Assembly: GCA_030374805.1 (NCBI GenBank)
Contig: JARGSG010000184.1
Coordinates: 731,895-795,894 of the forward strand
Reading direction: 5' to 3'
Length of the DNA: 64,000 nucleotides
Source: Gracilaria gracilis
Taxonomy: Eukaryota; Rhodophyta; Florideophyceae; Gracilariales; Gracilariaceae
Position numbers and translations under genes: made by a program. The notes under the pieces were generated by a model. That model was not told the DNA's origin. It saw nothing but the letters and a program-made list of their open reading frames with translations, and did no database searches. Position 1 is the stretch's first letter. Each line of letters begins with the position of its first letter. This document shows positions 9,964 through 20,429 of the stretch, piece by piece.

Positions 9964-10999
9964 GTTCGTCTTCGAGGAGGTAGAACGTAAAGCTGGAATT
10001 CTAGAAGCAGGAAGCCAAGCAGAGAGCAAGAAGCTTGAGGGCGCACACAGGTATAGTCAAGCTGCCTTGATCTTGAGGTTCACTGCTTTGGGATTTATGT
10101 ACACATTCGGTAGAGGTGTTCCAGACGAAAAAGATATGCAGATGAAATGGTTTGGGAGAAAAGCGAGTGTGCCAACAGGAGGGTCACCTCACGCAATGCG
10201 AGAGTTGACCATTTTCTTCTTTGAAGTATTTCTCGTGCCTCGATGGATACGAGTACTCAGATTTCAATGTCGCTTTAAAAACACGTAGCGTGAGGTAACT
10301 TACTTGAATCTCTAGCTCACAAAGAAACGAAGCGAGCTTGAGACAAATTCAGGGCACGGTTGTTGTCAAAGTTGGTGGCTGGTACTACGGCATGTCCTCA
10401 AACGGGTGAGTATCAGTCTCTGCAATGGCATCGCCAAGGTGTGGATATAGGGTTCGGCTTTTCCCTTACTAGTCTGCGGCAGAGGTGAGCTGTGGTGGTA
10501 GAGGAGGTGATCTCCTTTACCATGATGGTGGAAAAGGTCGAAGTGGGAGCTGGGTAAGACAGTAAGAGCATGATACTGTGCTGAGTCACCACTTGGTATG
10601 ATTAAACGTTTGTTGCACGGAACATCTCATCAAGGAGAAGGTAGTTTAATAGATTCGTGCGTTTTGTCACGCCGCAGTCCTTTACAAGTAAAGCAAAGCT
10701 CAAACGAATACAGCGGTTGAGTCAACAAAACGTTAAGATTGCGTTGGCCAGAATTCAACGCAACCGGACGCGGGCGGGAGGTTAGCTATTTTCTCTGTTC
10801 ACAATGTGCACCTAACAACTGGCTCCTGTCTATTTAAGGCGGCATGTGTATTCTCTGAACTTCTTCACAGAATACACACGTAACCTTACAAGATGTTCGT
10901 AAGTGAACTTGTTATCATGACGATTTCTGCAGGCAGCCATGCGCAATTGGAGAGCAGGAGCGCGCACGGCAAGTGTGAAGGAGTCCCCAAGTTGGGACC
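9964..10999. other. Intergenic with paired-repeat element
   Basis: This separates two divergent secreted-protein genes. GTGTATTCT (10848-10856) pairs with AGAATACAC further on (10872-10880), giving a hairpin just after a TATTTAAGG box near 10830. GTAAGT at 10899 and TTTCTGCAG ending at 10932 could bound a 34 nt intron after an ATG at 10893, but nothing recognisable follows. No gene is supported. Confidence 0.35.
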
Positions 11000-11010
11000 T
11001 ATTTAAAAGG
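11000..11010 (+). promoter_or_regulatory. TATA box of secreted paralogue B
   Basis: TATTTAAAAGG lies 97 nt upstream of the ATG at 11097, matching the layout upstream of paralogue A at 5431. It lies only 46 nt before the alternative ATG at 11046, which favours the downstream start. Confidence 0.55.
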
Positions 11011-11096
11011 CTGCGAGGCGTGGAGAGTGCAATTGCGACACATATTTGGACTACACATCCCCAGTACCTCTTGACGGTGCGGTATCAAGCGCAACT

Positions 11097-11651
11097 ATGA
11101 AAATGGTAACTCTTTGTTTTCCGCTGCTGTTTTGTTTGCTGCTCGTGAACTGCGCGCACTCACTATCGGTGCTGTGCACCGAGCATTATCGCTGCATGAG
11201 CGCGGGTGGACTGGCGATTCATTGCCCTTCGACGTACCACTGGAAGCGTATGGTCGTGCAGCTCTACAACTCTTCATCTGCAACTGGGGAACTGGTGGTA
11301 TCAAGGCAGTGGGCCGTAAGCTCCGAAGTTTCTCTGGCACATATCGCAGATTCTGACAAGCTCCAGCACGCACTGCATCGTTTCGGTAGGAGGTTGGAAG
11401 TAGCAGACAACGCGCGCTGCTACTCTACTAGTGTGCCCGCTATGCAGCGTATGGCCGATGAAGTCTGTGAATTTAGAGTTCGGCGCGGAGAGGTGAGATG
11501 CCGGCGTCCTCGTGGCTGCTCTAAAGGTAGCCCGTGTGCTGTGCCCGACGACCCCTTCAGCTCACCGCTGTGCCAAATAAGAAACGCTCGCTGCTTTGAT
11601 ATCTGTGGGGGGCGAGAGGGGGAGGAGTCCAGTTGCTCGAGTGAATGCTAA
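11097..11651 (+). CDS. Small secreted cysteine-rich protein, paralogue B
   Basis: The frame is open from 11046, but the signal peptide (MKMVTLCFPLLFCLLLVNC, cleavage near AHS/LSV) starts at the ATG at 11097, which I take as the start. The protein is about 184 residues with a C-X5-C-X9-C-X9-VVQL opening identical in spacing to paralogue A (4961-5431, minus). It has one NSS sequon and at least eight further cysteines towards the end (CEFRVRRGEVRC, CSKGSPC, CFDICGG, CSSEC), so this copy has a C-terminal cysteine-rich module that A lacks. Function is unknown; secretion and disulfide bonding are inferred. The two paralogues face away from each other about 5.7 kb apart, with the zincin-like and membrane protein genes between them. 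Confidence 0.7.
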   Translation: MKMVTLCFPLLFCLLLVNCAHSLSVLCTEHYRCMSAGGLAIHCPSTYHWKRMVVQLYNSSSATGELVVSRQWAVSSEVSLAHIADSDKLQHALHRFGRRLEVADNARCYSTSVPAMQRMADEVCEFRVRRGEVRCRRPRGCSKGSPCAVPDDPFSSPLCQIRNARCFDICGGREGEESSCSSEC

Positions 11652-12398
11652 CGCTGAGCGCATTTGTAGATGGTGACAAAAACCCGGCCGCTTCTTCGTA
11701 GTGCTGAAGTGGAGCGCGAGTTCTGACTGACCTCGTTTCTCCGGTCGCTGTGATATCCTGGCCTTTTTGTTGCTACAATAGAAATTGTTTGTCTCCATCA
11801 AAGTCGTGAAACACGCAATACAGTACATACTCGCTAATCGCTTCCTCGACAAGGAATCCTCGTCTCGAATAGCAATTGTGTCGAAGTGCAAAGGTTTACA
11901 GTGGACTCCACACTGTGGACGCTATTGTCCAACGTGGAATGTGTGGACGCGGTGGCGCAGCGTGCAACTTGTGGACCACGTGGTACGTTTCTGTGGTATT
12001 ATATACTCTTACGTTTCTGTGAATTAGGGATTTATCCGGACGGCTAGCCGTTCAAATATGCCCGTCTCAGAAAGAAGCGAATGCAAACTCCACGACACTG
12101 AAAGACCAAAAGTGGCAATCCAGTGATAATTCCATCCAAACCCTTTCAAGCGGGTTTGCAAGCCATTCTACTGTTAGAAGAACTGTAAACAGAGAACAGA
12201 TCCATCGCCAGACGTCACCAACGAATCCGTAATGTTTAATCCAACCCCTTCCTGCACTGAACGGATAACAACCGTCTGCAACCGATCAAATGACAACATT
12301 TTGCCCAATCCGTACTCCGGAACATATTAGAAACCATTTGCCTGCCGCAATCTATCAGTTGAAGTCCGTACGCTGTTTCGTTTCCACCAAACGATACA
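11652..12398. other. Intergenic / 5' flank of the hAT element
   Basis: Repeated GTGGAC/GTGGAATGTG words and the hairpin ACAGTGGACTCCACACTGT cluster at about 11898-11980. They may be subterminal repeats of the hAT element that follows, but I cannot identify its terminal inverted repeat. No gene is supported. Confidence 0.35.
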
Positions 12399-14517
12399 AT
12401 GAACTCCACTAGAATCTGTAAGCGCGATACCAAATCCGATACGATTCCAAGACGCTCCCTTCTTCGGATTGAGTCAAAGGAGGCCGCGTTTGAAGTTGTT
12501 CGCAAATTAATCGCAAATGAAAGCACAAACTACGAACTCGTCAATTGGAAGGATATGAGTTCTGTTCGCAGAATGCGGTCGGAGTACTACAACAACTACG
12601 CAGTACTCTGCCATGTCAACACTCGTAAGGACGCTGGTTGGCTGGTCTGCTCATATTTGTTCACTGGTCAATGTCCCTTGCAATCCTCCGTGAAAAGGTT
12701 CGACCCAGAGCAAGGAACTAGTGTGCTAAAGAACCACACGAAACTGCATAAAAACGCAAAACTGGTTGTGTCAGATGTGGTTGTTAAAGTCACCGAGACG
12801 CAGAAAAAATCGATCATCTATGCCGCTGCCTTTGCGGTCTCTAAAGGATTACTGCCGTTATCTTTCGCATACAAGAACCCTGGAATGGCACAATTCGCAA
12901 AGGCTCTCGTCGATGCCGGTAGATCCGTTCCGGTCACTGCGCAAATTGACATTGCGGATATGCTTCCATCCAACAATGCTGTCAAGGAAAGTATCCAAAG
13001 CATCGCAAAAGAAGCAAGAGAAATGTTTCGTGTGAATGAATCGAAAGTTGTTCTTGCTCTTGGCGGCGGTGTGACTAGCGATGGACTCAAGAATGACGTA
13101 AACGGAAACAAGTATTACGATTTTACTTCATTACTTCAAGCTAGGGCTGCCGCATTTGATAACGAAGGCAAGAGACTTTGAACTTGTATCGAGAAACATA
13201 TTTTTAATAGAACACAAGAGCGCAGAATGGGCTTCTGCTCTACGATCCGCCTTTGATCATGCCCTTCTCACTAGGGTCGGTGTCGAAATGGACGAGTTTA
13301 TGCGAAACTTTACCTTTGTGACAGACTGTGCATCTACAATGCCATGTATTGTAGGAGCATCTTCGTCAAGTCAGAGGGTTCCATTCAGTGAGGAATGGAT
13401 GGGATGTATTTCACATCAACTTAATACAGTCATGAAGCACGCCATGGAAGAGCAGGTGGCTCAGGAAACAATCGTCGCAAAGAACTTGGAGAGTGTCAAA
13501 ACAGTTGTGCGCATATTCAAACAGGGAAACTGGAACCAACTTCTGCCTGATGGTTACTCTCTGATACAAGAGATTGAGACTAGGTTCGGAACTACGTGCG
13601 CGGTCGTAGAGAGATTTCTGTTGTCTAGTAAGCATGTTGCATCCATAATATCCTCAAAGGAATCTGACGCTGCTAAGGTTTCTTTCGACGCTCTAGCGAC
13701 AGAGACGAACAGGGAAGGAGAGGTGAAGTATCCGGCTCTAGAGGCAATTGTGCAATGTTTTCGTCCTGTTTGTCACGTACAAACTCAGTTGGAAGCGCAA
13801 AAGACGCCGACAATGCATCTGATACTGCCAATGTTAGAGCAGTTAGAGGGCCAACTTAAGCAAATTGCTGGTGGAATGGCGAAGGGACCGAACTATCATG
13901 TCCCGCACATTCTCTGTCAGCAGTTTGCACGTAGAGTCCTACACTTTCTTTCTAATATTGAAGTTCATAGCTTGTGGATGGCGGGAAGTTTGCTCCATCC
14001 ACGAATGAGATCTCTTGGGTTTGTGAAGGATTGCGCTAAGCGAAATGTCTACAAAAGCAAAGGTAGTATTTTGATCCGACGTTTACTTCGCAACTATGAG
14101 AACAGTGAGAAGGATGGAGAGGTATGTATTGTTAAAGATTCAATTTCTACGAAGGATTTGGGAAAGGATTCGTTCTGTTTGTCCGATATGTTTGATCTTG
14201 CACAAAGCGGTGCTGGTGATGATGATGCCTTTGAAAAGTATATGGGACGTAAGTTTCCAGAGTCTGCGCTACATAAGATGAAAGCGATTAACAAAGAGTC
14301 CGATCATGGGACAAACCTAATTAAGTTCTAGATATGTCAGGAAGGGGTGTATCCAGACTTAATGAAAGTGGCTTTGCGTATTTACGCTACACCTGTGTCG
14401 TCTTCCAGCAGTGAGCGAAACTTTAGCGCAGTTAACAGAATTATAACAGCAGATCGCTCTAGGCTTAAGAGTAGTCTTGTGGAGGATATGTTATACCTTC
14501 GTTCAATTGAACAGTAA
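12399..14517 (+). pseudogene. hAT-superfamily transposase, decayed
   Basis: ATG at 12399 opens a frame (to 13181) with a BED-type zinc-finger-like start (WLVCSYLF..., SVLKNHTKLH) and the RNase H-like core segment VVLALGGGVTSDGLKNDVNG. The core continues in another frame from about 13156 (TTG codon, not a start) through FVTDCASTMPCIVGASS to LIKF, where an in-frame TAG (14329-14331) interrupts. The same frame then runs on to TAA at 14515-14517 and encodes the hAT C-terminal dimerisation region (YPDLMKVALRIYATPVSSSS, ERNFSAVNRI). So a transposase of roughly 700 residues is broken by one frameshift and one nonsense codon. hAT enzymes cut and paste DNA with 8 bp target duplications; I did not find the ends. 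Confidence 0.85.
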
Positions 14518-14686
14518 ATAGATGATCCTTTCTTATCATGCGAAACAATCGCATGTAGCGACTTGAGCATAAACACTATCCAAAGTATGGAGCTCGGCTT
14601 TGGATGCATACAGATTGCCGCATCTTTTGTAACAGTCCTTCTTCAGATGGGAGAGGAGAGGCGCAGGAGCTGAAAGAACACAAACT

Positions 14687-14717
14687 CTGTTAGTTGTTTA
14701 TGATAAACAACTAACAG
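14687..14717. repeat. Perfect 15 bp palindrome with one-base loop
   Basis: CTGTTAGTTGTTTAT at 14687-14701 is followed by G and then its exact complement ATAAACAACTAACAG at 14703-14717. It lies 170 bp after the hAT stop codon. Such perfect cruciforms can form at transposon ends or excision footprints; its role here is not shown. Confidence 0.8.
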
Positions 14718-15613
14718 AAGTGAAGTTTGCAAGGCCAATCACGTACGGAAAGTGTGGTGTCGTTACATCTTACTGATAATATATAGACAGCGATGCTCAG
14801 CTCCTCGCATCATGTGCGACATGGCTTCTCTGCCGCTGCACAGATTTCACACGGTTCTGCGGCAAACAATACTAAGTTTGCTATGGGGGCTGCGTATCGA
14901 GTACCATCTGGTGAAAGTATGGATGTGGTCCGCCAAGGTTGGTGTTTCACTGACCATGATGGAATGAATCTTCATCTTTCATCCAGTTAAGGTGATATAG
15001 AAATTTATAGCGTATTGAACGACACCTTCTGTTGGAATCGTGCATCACACTGAGACAAATTCACAGACCCGTATACAATTATAGCCTTGTATGCAGAGGT
15101 ACCATAGGTGGTTGGGTCTTTAACGAACCCAGGCGTAGATCCATTTAAGATGTAGGGAAACAGGCAGATATATGCTTCAAAACGGAACGCCGCCAATACT
15201 TTATTGATAACAATAACAGTGAAGGTTTGAACCAACTGGTCTACAATCTCATCCTTCTACGATAAAACTTGTTTGTATGTCTTCTTACTCGCCCATGTTT
15301 CATATTGAAAAGCAGCAGCTTCGTGGAGGACAGGTTTTGGAGCCACGGTGCAGATCTCGTGCTTTGGTTTTGAGTCCATCCAATCCTGGCAGATAATGAT
15401 TCAACCTGTGGTGGATACGTTGGAACTCGAGCATCAAGTGGAGATGCTTCTGAGGCAGAAGAACAAGCGACAACGATCGGAAAGCGAAGCTACACAAAAC
15501 CGGATACATTTGCATTCTGCTCACACACCAGCGTTTGTGCTACCGCCCATTGCAGAGACACCCTTACCGGCCGGCCATTGTGGAGTTTCGCTGCACGCAA
15601 CGTGCCCTTTTGA
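14718..15613. other. No supported gene
   Basis: A 65-codon frame at 14793-14990 and the start of a frame near 15348 have no recognisable domain. Nothing else is seen. Confidence 0.35.
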
Positions 15614-16015
15614 TCCTTATTGTCTTCTGCGCTTCAAACCATTCAATTTCTCTGCCGCCGCCCATCCTCGCTCAGTCAACTTCATCTCGGTGACCCTTCG
15701 CAGATATAACAAGTCGAGACCAAGCTCAACCAACTGTCTATCTCGCTTAACCCGCAGGTCGCGCTCACTCCATCGGCAACCCCCTCTTCTGGTCCTGCGA
15801 GCCCTGCCGAAACCGTGCATGCCTTTCATGCGCCCAAACAGCGGAAGCAAATGCAGGGGAGTCCGAATCGACAGCTTGTCTTCCATCCACGCGAGCTACA
15901 CGGTGGGATGCGACGCATACGGAAAGCGATGGCGCACGGACTATCCAAACTGCAGCGCAGCGCCCAAACGGAGTTGCGACTAGTCGTACTGGGTGCGCAC
16001 GAGGGCAGCCCCTGA
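15614..16015 (+). pseudogene. Unidentified coding remnant, Pro/Ser-rich then basic
   Basis: Read in the frame of 15614, the sequence has protein-like composition: a segment SSALQTIQFLCRRPSSL, one TAA at 15707-15709, then VETKLNQLSISLNPQVALTP, a Ser/Pro/Ala linker, and a basic end (KQRKQMQGSPNRQL, GGMRRIRKAMAHGLSKL) closing at 16015. CTTCGCAG directly before the stop could be a splice acceptor that removes it. No domain is recognised. The opposite-strand frame at 15617-15886 is an alternative reading and I cannot exclude it. Confidence 0.25.
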
Positions 16016-16356
16016 GGCGTAGCGCATTCGGAAAGCGAGGGGCGTCTCGTGTGCGCGGTAGGGCCGATATAGATCGCGGCTGCTCTCTTGTGAGGGTGTT
16101 GTACCAGCAGAACGCCTCGCACTATCTGGCGCATGCGCCATTATCGCATCTCGGCTTGCCGCCGCACCCTGAAAAGCAACACGCGGTCGCCCTCTCTGCT
16201 GCCCTCCCTCAAACATGCCACGCACAGCGCACTGCTGTCACTTCTTCCATGCCGCCGGCCTCACCACATCGCGAAGGCGCCATTGCGTCGAGATGCTACG
16301 AGAGCGGCGGCCGGTACGGGAGATGCTGCGCTGTGTGCGCGGCGGGATGCGGCTAC
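16016..16356. other. GC-rich stretch without a recognised gene
   Basis: Short overlapping frames on both strands reflect GC richness. I see no supported feature. Confidence 0.3.
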
Positions 16357-16580
16357 ACGGGGGATAGGAGAGTGTAGGCCAGGGCGGGCGCGATGCGGCC
16401 CCATGGGGGGGTAGGAGAGAGTGGGTCGAAGCGGTGAGGTGGATAAGGCTCGGTGGCGGTGTAGGAGAGAGTCGGTTCGCTCGGCGGGGGGGGTAGCAGA
16501 GAGGCTGTCGGGGGGTACCAGAGAGTATGTCCGTGTAGCGGCGGGTAGGAGAGAGGCGGTCGTGGCAGGGGAGCTTCCGA
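16357..16580. repeat. Degenerate G-rich minisatellite
   Basis: A GGTAGGAGAGAG-type core recurs, with variants GATAGGAGAGTG, GTAGGAGAGAGTGGGTCG, GTAGGAGAGAGTCGGTTCG, GTAGCAGAGAGG, GTACCAGAGAG and GTAGGAGAGAGGCGGTCG, at irregular spacing of about 30-60 bp. Runs of G between copies could form G-quadruplexes. The plus strand is strongly G-rich. It sits just before a sharp drop to AT-rich DNA. Confidence 0.65.
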
Positions 16581-16740
16581 GGTGCCGAGGCTCGGCATGA
16601 GGAGGACTACGGGAGACGAGGGCAGCGCCTCGCGGCGGCGGATGGCATTGAGATGCTGGAACGATCGGGGAGTTTCTTTGTAAAAAACAAATTAGGGATT
16701 TTTAATAGATTTGGTAAAAACAATAATGTTGTCTACTTTG

Positions 16741-16830
16741 GCAAAACCGGGTTTGAGCCCTGGTATCCCGCGAGGGCGCCCGCCCAACCCTCGGTCTCCC
16801 TTACCCCACCCGACCATTAGGCCACGCGCC
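16741..16830 (-). repeat. tRNA-like sequence, possible SINE head or tRNA pseudogene
   Basis: On the minus strand the 90 nt read GGCGCGTGGCCTAATGGTCG..., which resembles a pol III A box (TGGCCTAATGGTCGGGT). About 50 nt later AGGGCTCAAACCCGG resembles a B box / T-loop arm, and GGC at the start can pair with GCC at the end. Bases between (GCGGGCGCCCTCGC) form a GC hairpin. It is followed by an AT-rich tail ending in TTTGTTTTTT. A tRNA-derived SINE or a tRNA pseudogene both fit; I cannot assign an anticodon with confidence. Confidence 0.35.
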
Positions 16831-18168
16831 AACGGGGAGTTCATCGACACTACCGTGGAACGGACAGGTAGAATTTATAGCGGATCCGGAAAAATCCGTT
16901 CTTCAACGCAGTTCTAAATTTGGTGTAAGCAGTTTATACGATTGAAACAGAGTAGTGTTTATTTTCTTTCTGTTTCCAAAATAATCCGTTTCTGTTCCAA
17001 TAAATTTATTTTGAATCTATCCAAATTGTTTTGTAACGTTTTTTTTTCTCAGTATGCTCCATAAAAATTGTTGTAAATTTTGGCTGTCATTATTTATGAA
17101 CAGATCGGGTTTTATCTGTTTTCATTTGACAAAATCAGCGTTGCGCACTGTGCTACACCATTATCTGTCTCTAGAAAATTGTCTCGGTTCTCTAAGCTGA
17201 CTGTATTTGATGCTATTTGCATTTAATACTTTGCTGCATCTAATCAACTGACAGAGCTTTGTGGGGCTTCTGTAAATATTATTTGTCCGACTCAATCCCT
17301 ACTGTGAATGGCTGTCTTGTTACGTACGTGATTACAGCTGGAGCGAGCGGGAAATCTCCAAACCACCAATATTCCATAATCTAAAGCTCTTGGCTTTCTT
17401 TAAAGTCTCTGTTTTTTCATGATCAACACTGTGAACAGTTGCTTTTTTATATTTTCAAGCTTCACACCAAAATACCTTTTTTATGGTAGTTATGTAGTCT
17501 CCCAAAAAAAATTAACAATTTTACACTTTTAATTAAAAACCCATCTAAAACAAATGGCGTTGCTGTCTTTTGTGCTATTAAAAAATATGATCAATCACCT
17601 AAGAGGACATAATCGTCTAAATACGTCTCTTTTTTTGTTTGTTGTTATATCAATGGCAATAAGCTTGAAACGTATTACTAGCAGTTTTGTAGTAACCATG
17701 GATGTAGCTTCTTACTTTGGTGTTTCGAACGACTAAAAAAATTGAAGGAAAAAACAACGCCAATCTCTAATTGCAAAAAAAAGCGCAAAAATGGAACAAA
17801 TTATTAACATATTGGGTGTGGAAAACAAAGTAACGTTGCAATTACAGATTTTGAAACCATATTTATTTCGAAATAACTTTCAAACAGTGTCTGTTTTGGA
17901 TTTTACTGTAAAACTAAAAAATCTCGATCAAAATAATGTTGTTAAAAGAATTAATATATTTCATTTTACGCATAACACAGGGTGGAAAAGCATTTCCATT
18001 AATGACGTCATACTACATTGTTTGGATAACATTATACATATAACTATACAAATATCCATTTGACTCCGCAAACGGAACAGGTAAAAAAATAGAGAAAAAA
18101 GACCTTTTCATTCCAATATCACGAAATGTGCGGGTGCCCAAATGTTTTTAAGGTCCAGTTACACATAT
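16831..18168. other. AT-rich, no supported gene
   Basis: Composition changes abruptly to AT-rich here. Frames at 17554-17736 and 17791-18063 (60 and 90 codons, rich in Asn, Ile and Lys) have no recognised domain; the second could be a decayed transposon ORF. It may include the left flank of the two-gene transposon that follows, but no terminal inverted repeat was found. Confidence 0.35.
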
Positions 18169-19050
18169 TTAATGCTCTTCAAACTCCTCGTTATCTTTTT
18201 CAATAGCATACTCATCCACAGATGATATTAAATCTACAAACACTACTTTGGTTTTTGATTCTTTGAAAGATAAGTTGCTCTTCTCAAAGATATGTGTTTG
18301 CACTGGAAATGGCAATGGTATTCGACTTTGAGACTCCACTCGATCGCTTATTGAAGACCTCACAGTTTTCAGGGCCTTCTCGAACCCAAGTATTTTGAAA
18401 TGACATGCTTCAAGCTTAATCTCCTGCTTTGATCGCAACCAATTTCGGTGGAGTAATGATTTGTCGCTTAGAACAAATGGCCAAACGATAGTGAGAAACA
18501 AAAACTCCCCGTTCGGCTCAATACGAATCGAAAACTGGCCTGGTCCGATCCCACAAGGCAGTAAAATGGCAACAGTCACTCTGTTCGTCATGCGAAGAGG
18601 CTCCTTCCAAACAGAGATCATATAGATAGGCTTAAAAACTGTAGAATTCATTAATAACTCTTCCTTAAAATCCGCAGACGCCATAATGTCTTCATGATCA
18701 GAGGCATCAGCCTCTAAAGAAATAATCTTCTTACGCTTACGTGGGGTATCCTGTTCATCGCTACACCTGCGGTTGAGGAACAAATCTTCACCCTCTTTTG
18801 TAACAGAAGTTAGATACATTTCGTGGCTTGAAAAAGAAGTTGTAATGTACCTACCAGTTTGTAATGCAGTCAAAAAGGCTGTTTTCATATTTGAAAAGCA
18901 GGTTCGGAAGTTGGAGAGTTTATGCTGCTGAAATAAGGGGTCTGATTCCCATACTGCCCGAACGTTTTCATGTCCTTTCAGTACCTTCTTCTGAAACTTA
19001 GCCCGTAATAGTTGGACGGCTGGGGAGTGTTTTGAAAGCCTCGACGGCAT
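18169..19050 (-). CDS. Companion protein of two-gene transposon, copy 1
   Basis: The frame is open from 19116, but the ATG at 19050 aligns with the start of copy 2 (52376, minus), so I use it. The N-terminal domain SPAVQLLRAKFQKKV...VWESDPLFQQHKLSNFR matches SPAVKLLIRKIKKG...VWRSEALFQKHKLPAFR of copy 2. A similar (K)-L-VW-R-F-FR pattern occurs, to my recollection, in many algal and oomycete proteins linked to transposons. A basic Asp/Glu stretch with RKRKK follows, then a beta-rich domain (VTVAILLPCGIGPGQFSI, VVFVDLISSVDEYAI) that also matches copy 2. An in-frame 60 nt segment 18795-18854 (GTAGGT...AAAAG) sits exactly where copy 2 has a 55 nt intron, so the real protein is probably 20 residues shorter than the open frame. 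It lies divergently beside the DDE transposase at 20430-21321; it is presumably a DNA-binding or assembly partner. Confidence 0.7.
   Translation of the reverse strand: MPSRLSKHSPAVQLLRAKFQKKVLKGHENVRAVWESDPLFQQHKLSNFRTCFSNMKTAFLTALQTGRYITTSFSSHEMYLTSVTKEGEDLFLNRRCSDEQDTPRKRKKIISLEADASDHEDIMASADFKEELLMNSTVFKPIYMISVWKEPLRMTNRVTVAILLPCGIGPGQFSIRIEPNGEFLFLTIVWPFVLSDKSLLHRNWLRSKQEIKLEACHFKILGFEKALKTVRSSISDRVESQSRIPLPFPVQTHIFEKSNLSFKESKTKVVFVDLISSVDEYAIEKDNEEFEEH
18795..18854 (-). other. Probable intron, length a multiple of three, in the companion gene
   Basis: Minus-strand GTAGGTACAT at 18854 to ACAAAAG at 18795, 60 nt, no in-frame stop. Copy 2 has GTACGT...TTTCAG (52129-52183, 55 nt) at the same place and same phase 1. 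Because 60 is divisible by three it is hidden in the open frame. Confidence 0.6.
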
Positions 19051-20429
19051 CGCGTTTCGTGTGAAGGAAAGAAAAGAACATAAGACAGTGAGGTGTGTGT
19101 GATTTCTCCCCATCACTACTGGACAGCATCATTCCAGTCTTTTATAGTAGATCGCTGAATTGGGGACCCCGCAATAGCTTGTATCTTCTACAAATGTGCC
19201 ACGTAATCCTGCATGGAATGTATTGTCGTTACATTACGTGATTTTCCAACAATCTATATCTCTCGTTACTGTAACAAGTTGGGCATACCCAAGGTAGTGT
19301 TTTTCTGCAATTTTTGAATTGATAAAATTCATATACGTTAGAACATGAGACAAGACCAACATGACTGCCGGAAAGATACCTTTAAAAAATTACACATCTC
19401 GTATGCCTTGAATTTTTGTTGGTAACCAGAATATCTGGTAGAAAACAACAACGTTAGTCAGAAAAGTAGCAAAAATGTCAGTTACTTGAAAGCTTTTCTC
19501 TGTTGTTTCTCTAATTATCAGTATAATTGCTTGTAATATAAGTAGTTAACAGTTATTGTAACCTTTATGTATATAAAATTATGTTGTTCACGTCAAGGCC
19601 GTGAAAGCCCAAAGTTTATATGTGCCGATCTCTTAAAATATTCATCCCTCCCGTCGCTCTTCTATGTAAATTCATAGAATGGAACCGATTAAATAAACAC
19701 AAACTTTAACAGCCACCCGAAAGTCTTCAATCTTCAAACTTATGATGTTTTAAAAGTGAAAGTTTTAAGAAAAACCGTAAAAATCCGCATATTAAAATCC
19801 AAATTATAACCTAGCCAGGCACCATTTGAGCGTTCTAAACATATCTTTAGAGAGGGATTTTAACGGAGTGTAGATAACTCTAAGAGAGAACAGCGATTCA
19901 CAACCGCAATAAAAACTTGTGCTCTTTAAAGAACGGCCTATTTTAGTTCTTGAAGATTAAATTTAACTAAATGTAATTATTTAGACCCCTGTTTCACCAT
20001 TTTCTAGTTTTACCTTTTTGAAATTGACAGAATGTAAGACATGAAACTTTTTTGCACCTATATTGTGATTATTTACAGTAAAAGTTCAGGATGCTGCATA
20101 TGCGAATACGTGAAAACCCGAAATGAATGGAACAGTAGTTCGGAGAACCAGATTTAACCTTAGCAACGCTTACGTATCATCTGAATTTGTGTGTTTTCTG
20201 GTGAATCTCTTACTCTCACAAAACGATTTAGGGTAAATTAATGTAATTAAGTCAAAGGTTCCAGAGAGACACACGGTAGTAGGTGAGCTACCAACTGCGT
20301 AACACAACAAGAGTCAGTTCATGTTGAACAACCTTTATAGTTCTGTTCCGGCGCAGACCAAAATCGGTTCATGGAACCTGTACGAAAACATTCTTATCCT
20401 GGGCGAAAGATCTGACCTTCAACTTCGAC
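19051..20429. other. Divergent intergenic region of the two-gene transposon
   Basis: This 1.4 kb AT-rich stretch lies between the head-to-head companion and transposase genes and presumably holds both promoters. A frame at 20321-20515 partly covers the missing N-terminus of the transposase in a different frame. I see no other gene. Confidence 0.4.

Noticed and set aside
9866-10288. 140-codon plus-strand frame
   Set aside because: It is antisense to the signal-peptide end of the HEVAH protein and has no recognisable feature of its own.
15348-15983. 211-codon plus frame
   Set aside because: Its Arg/Ser/Pro-rich composition is that of an out-of-frame reading; the frame of 15614-16015 looks more protein-like, though both are weak.
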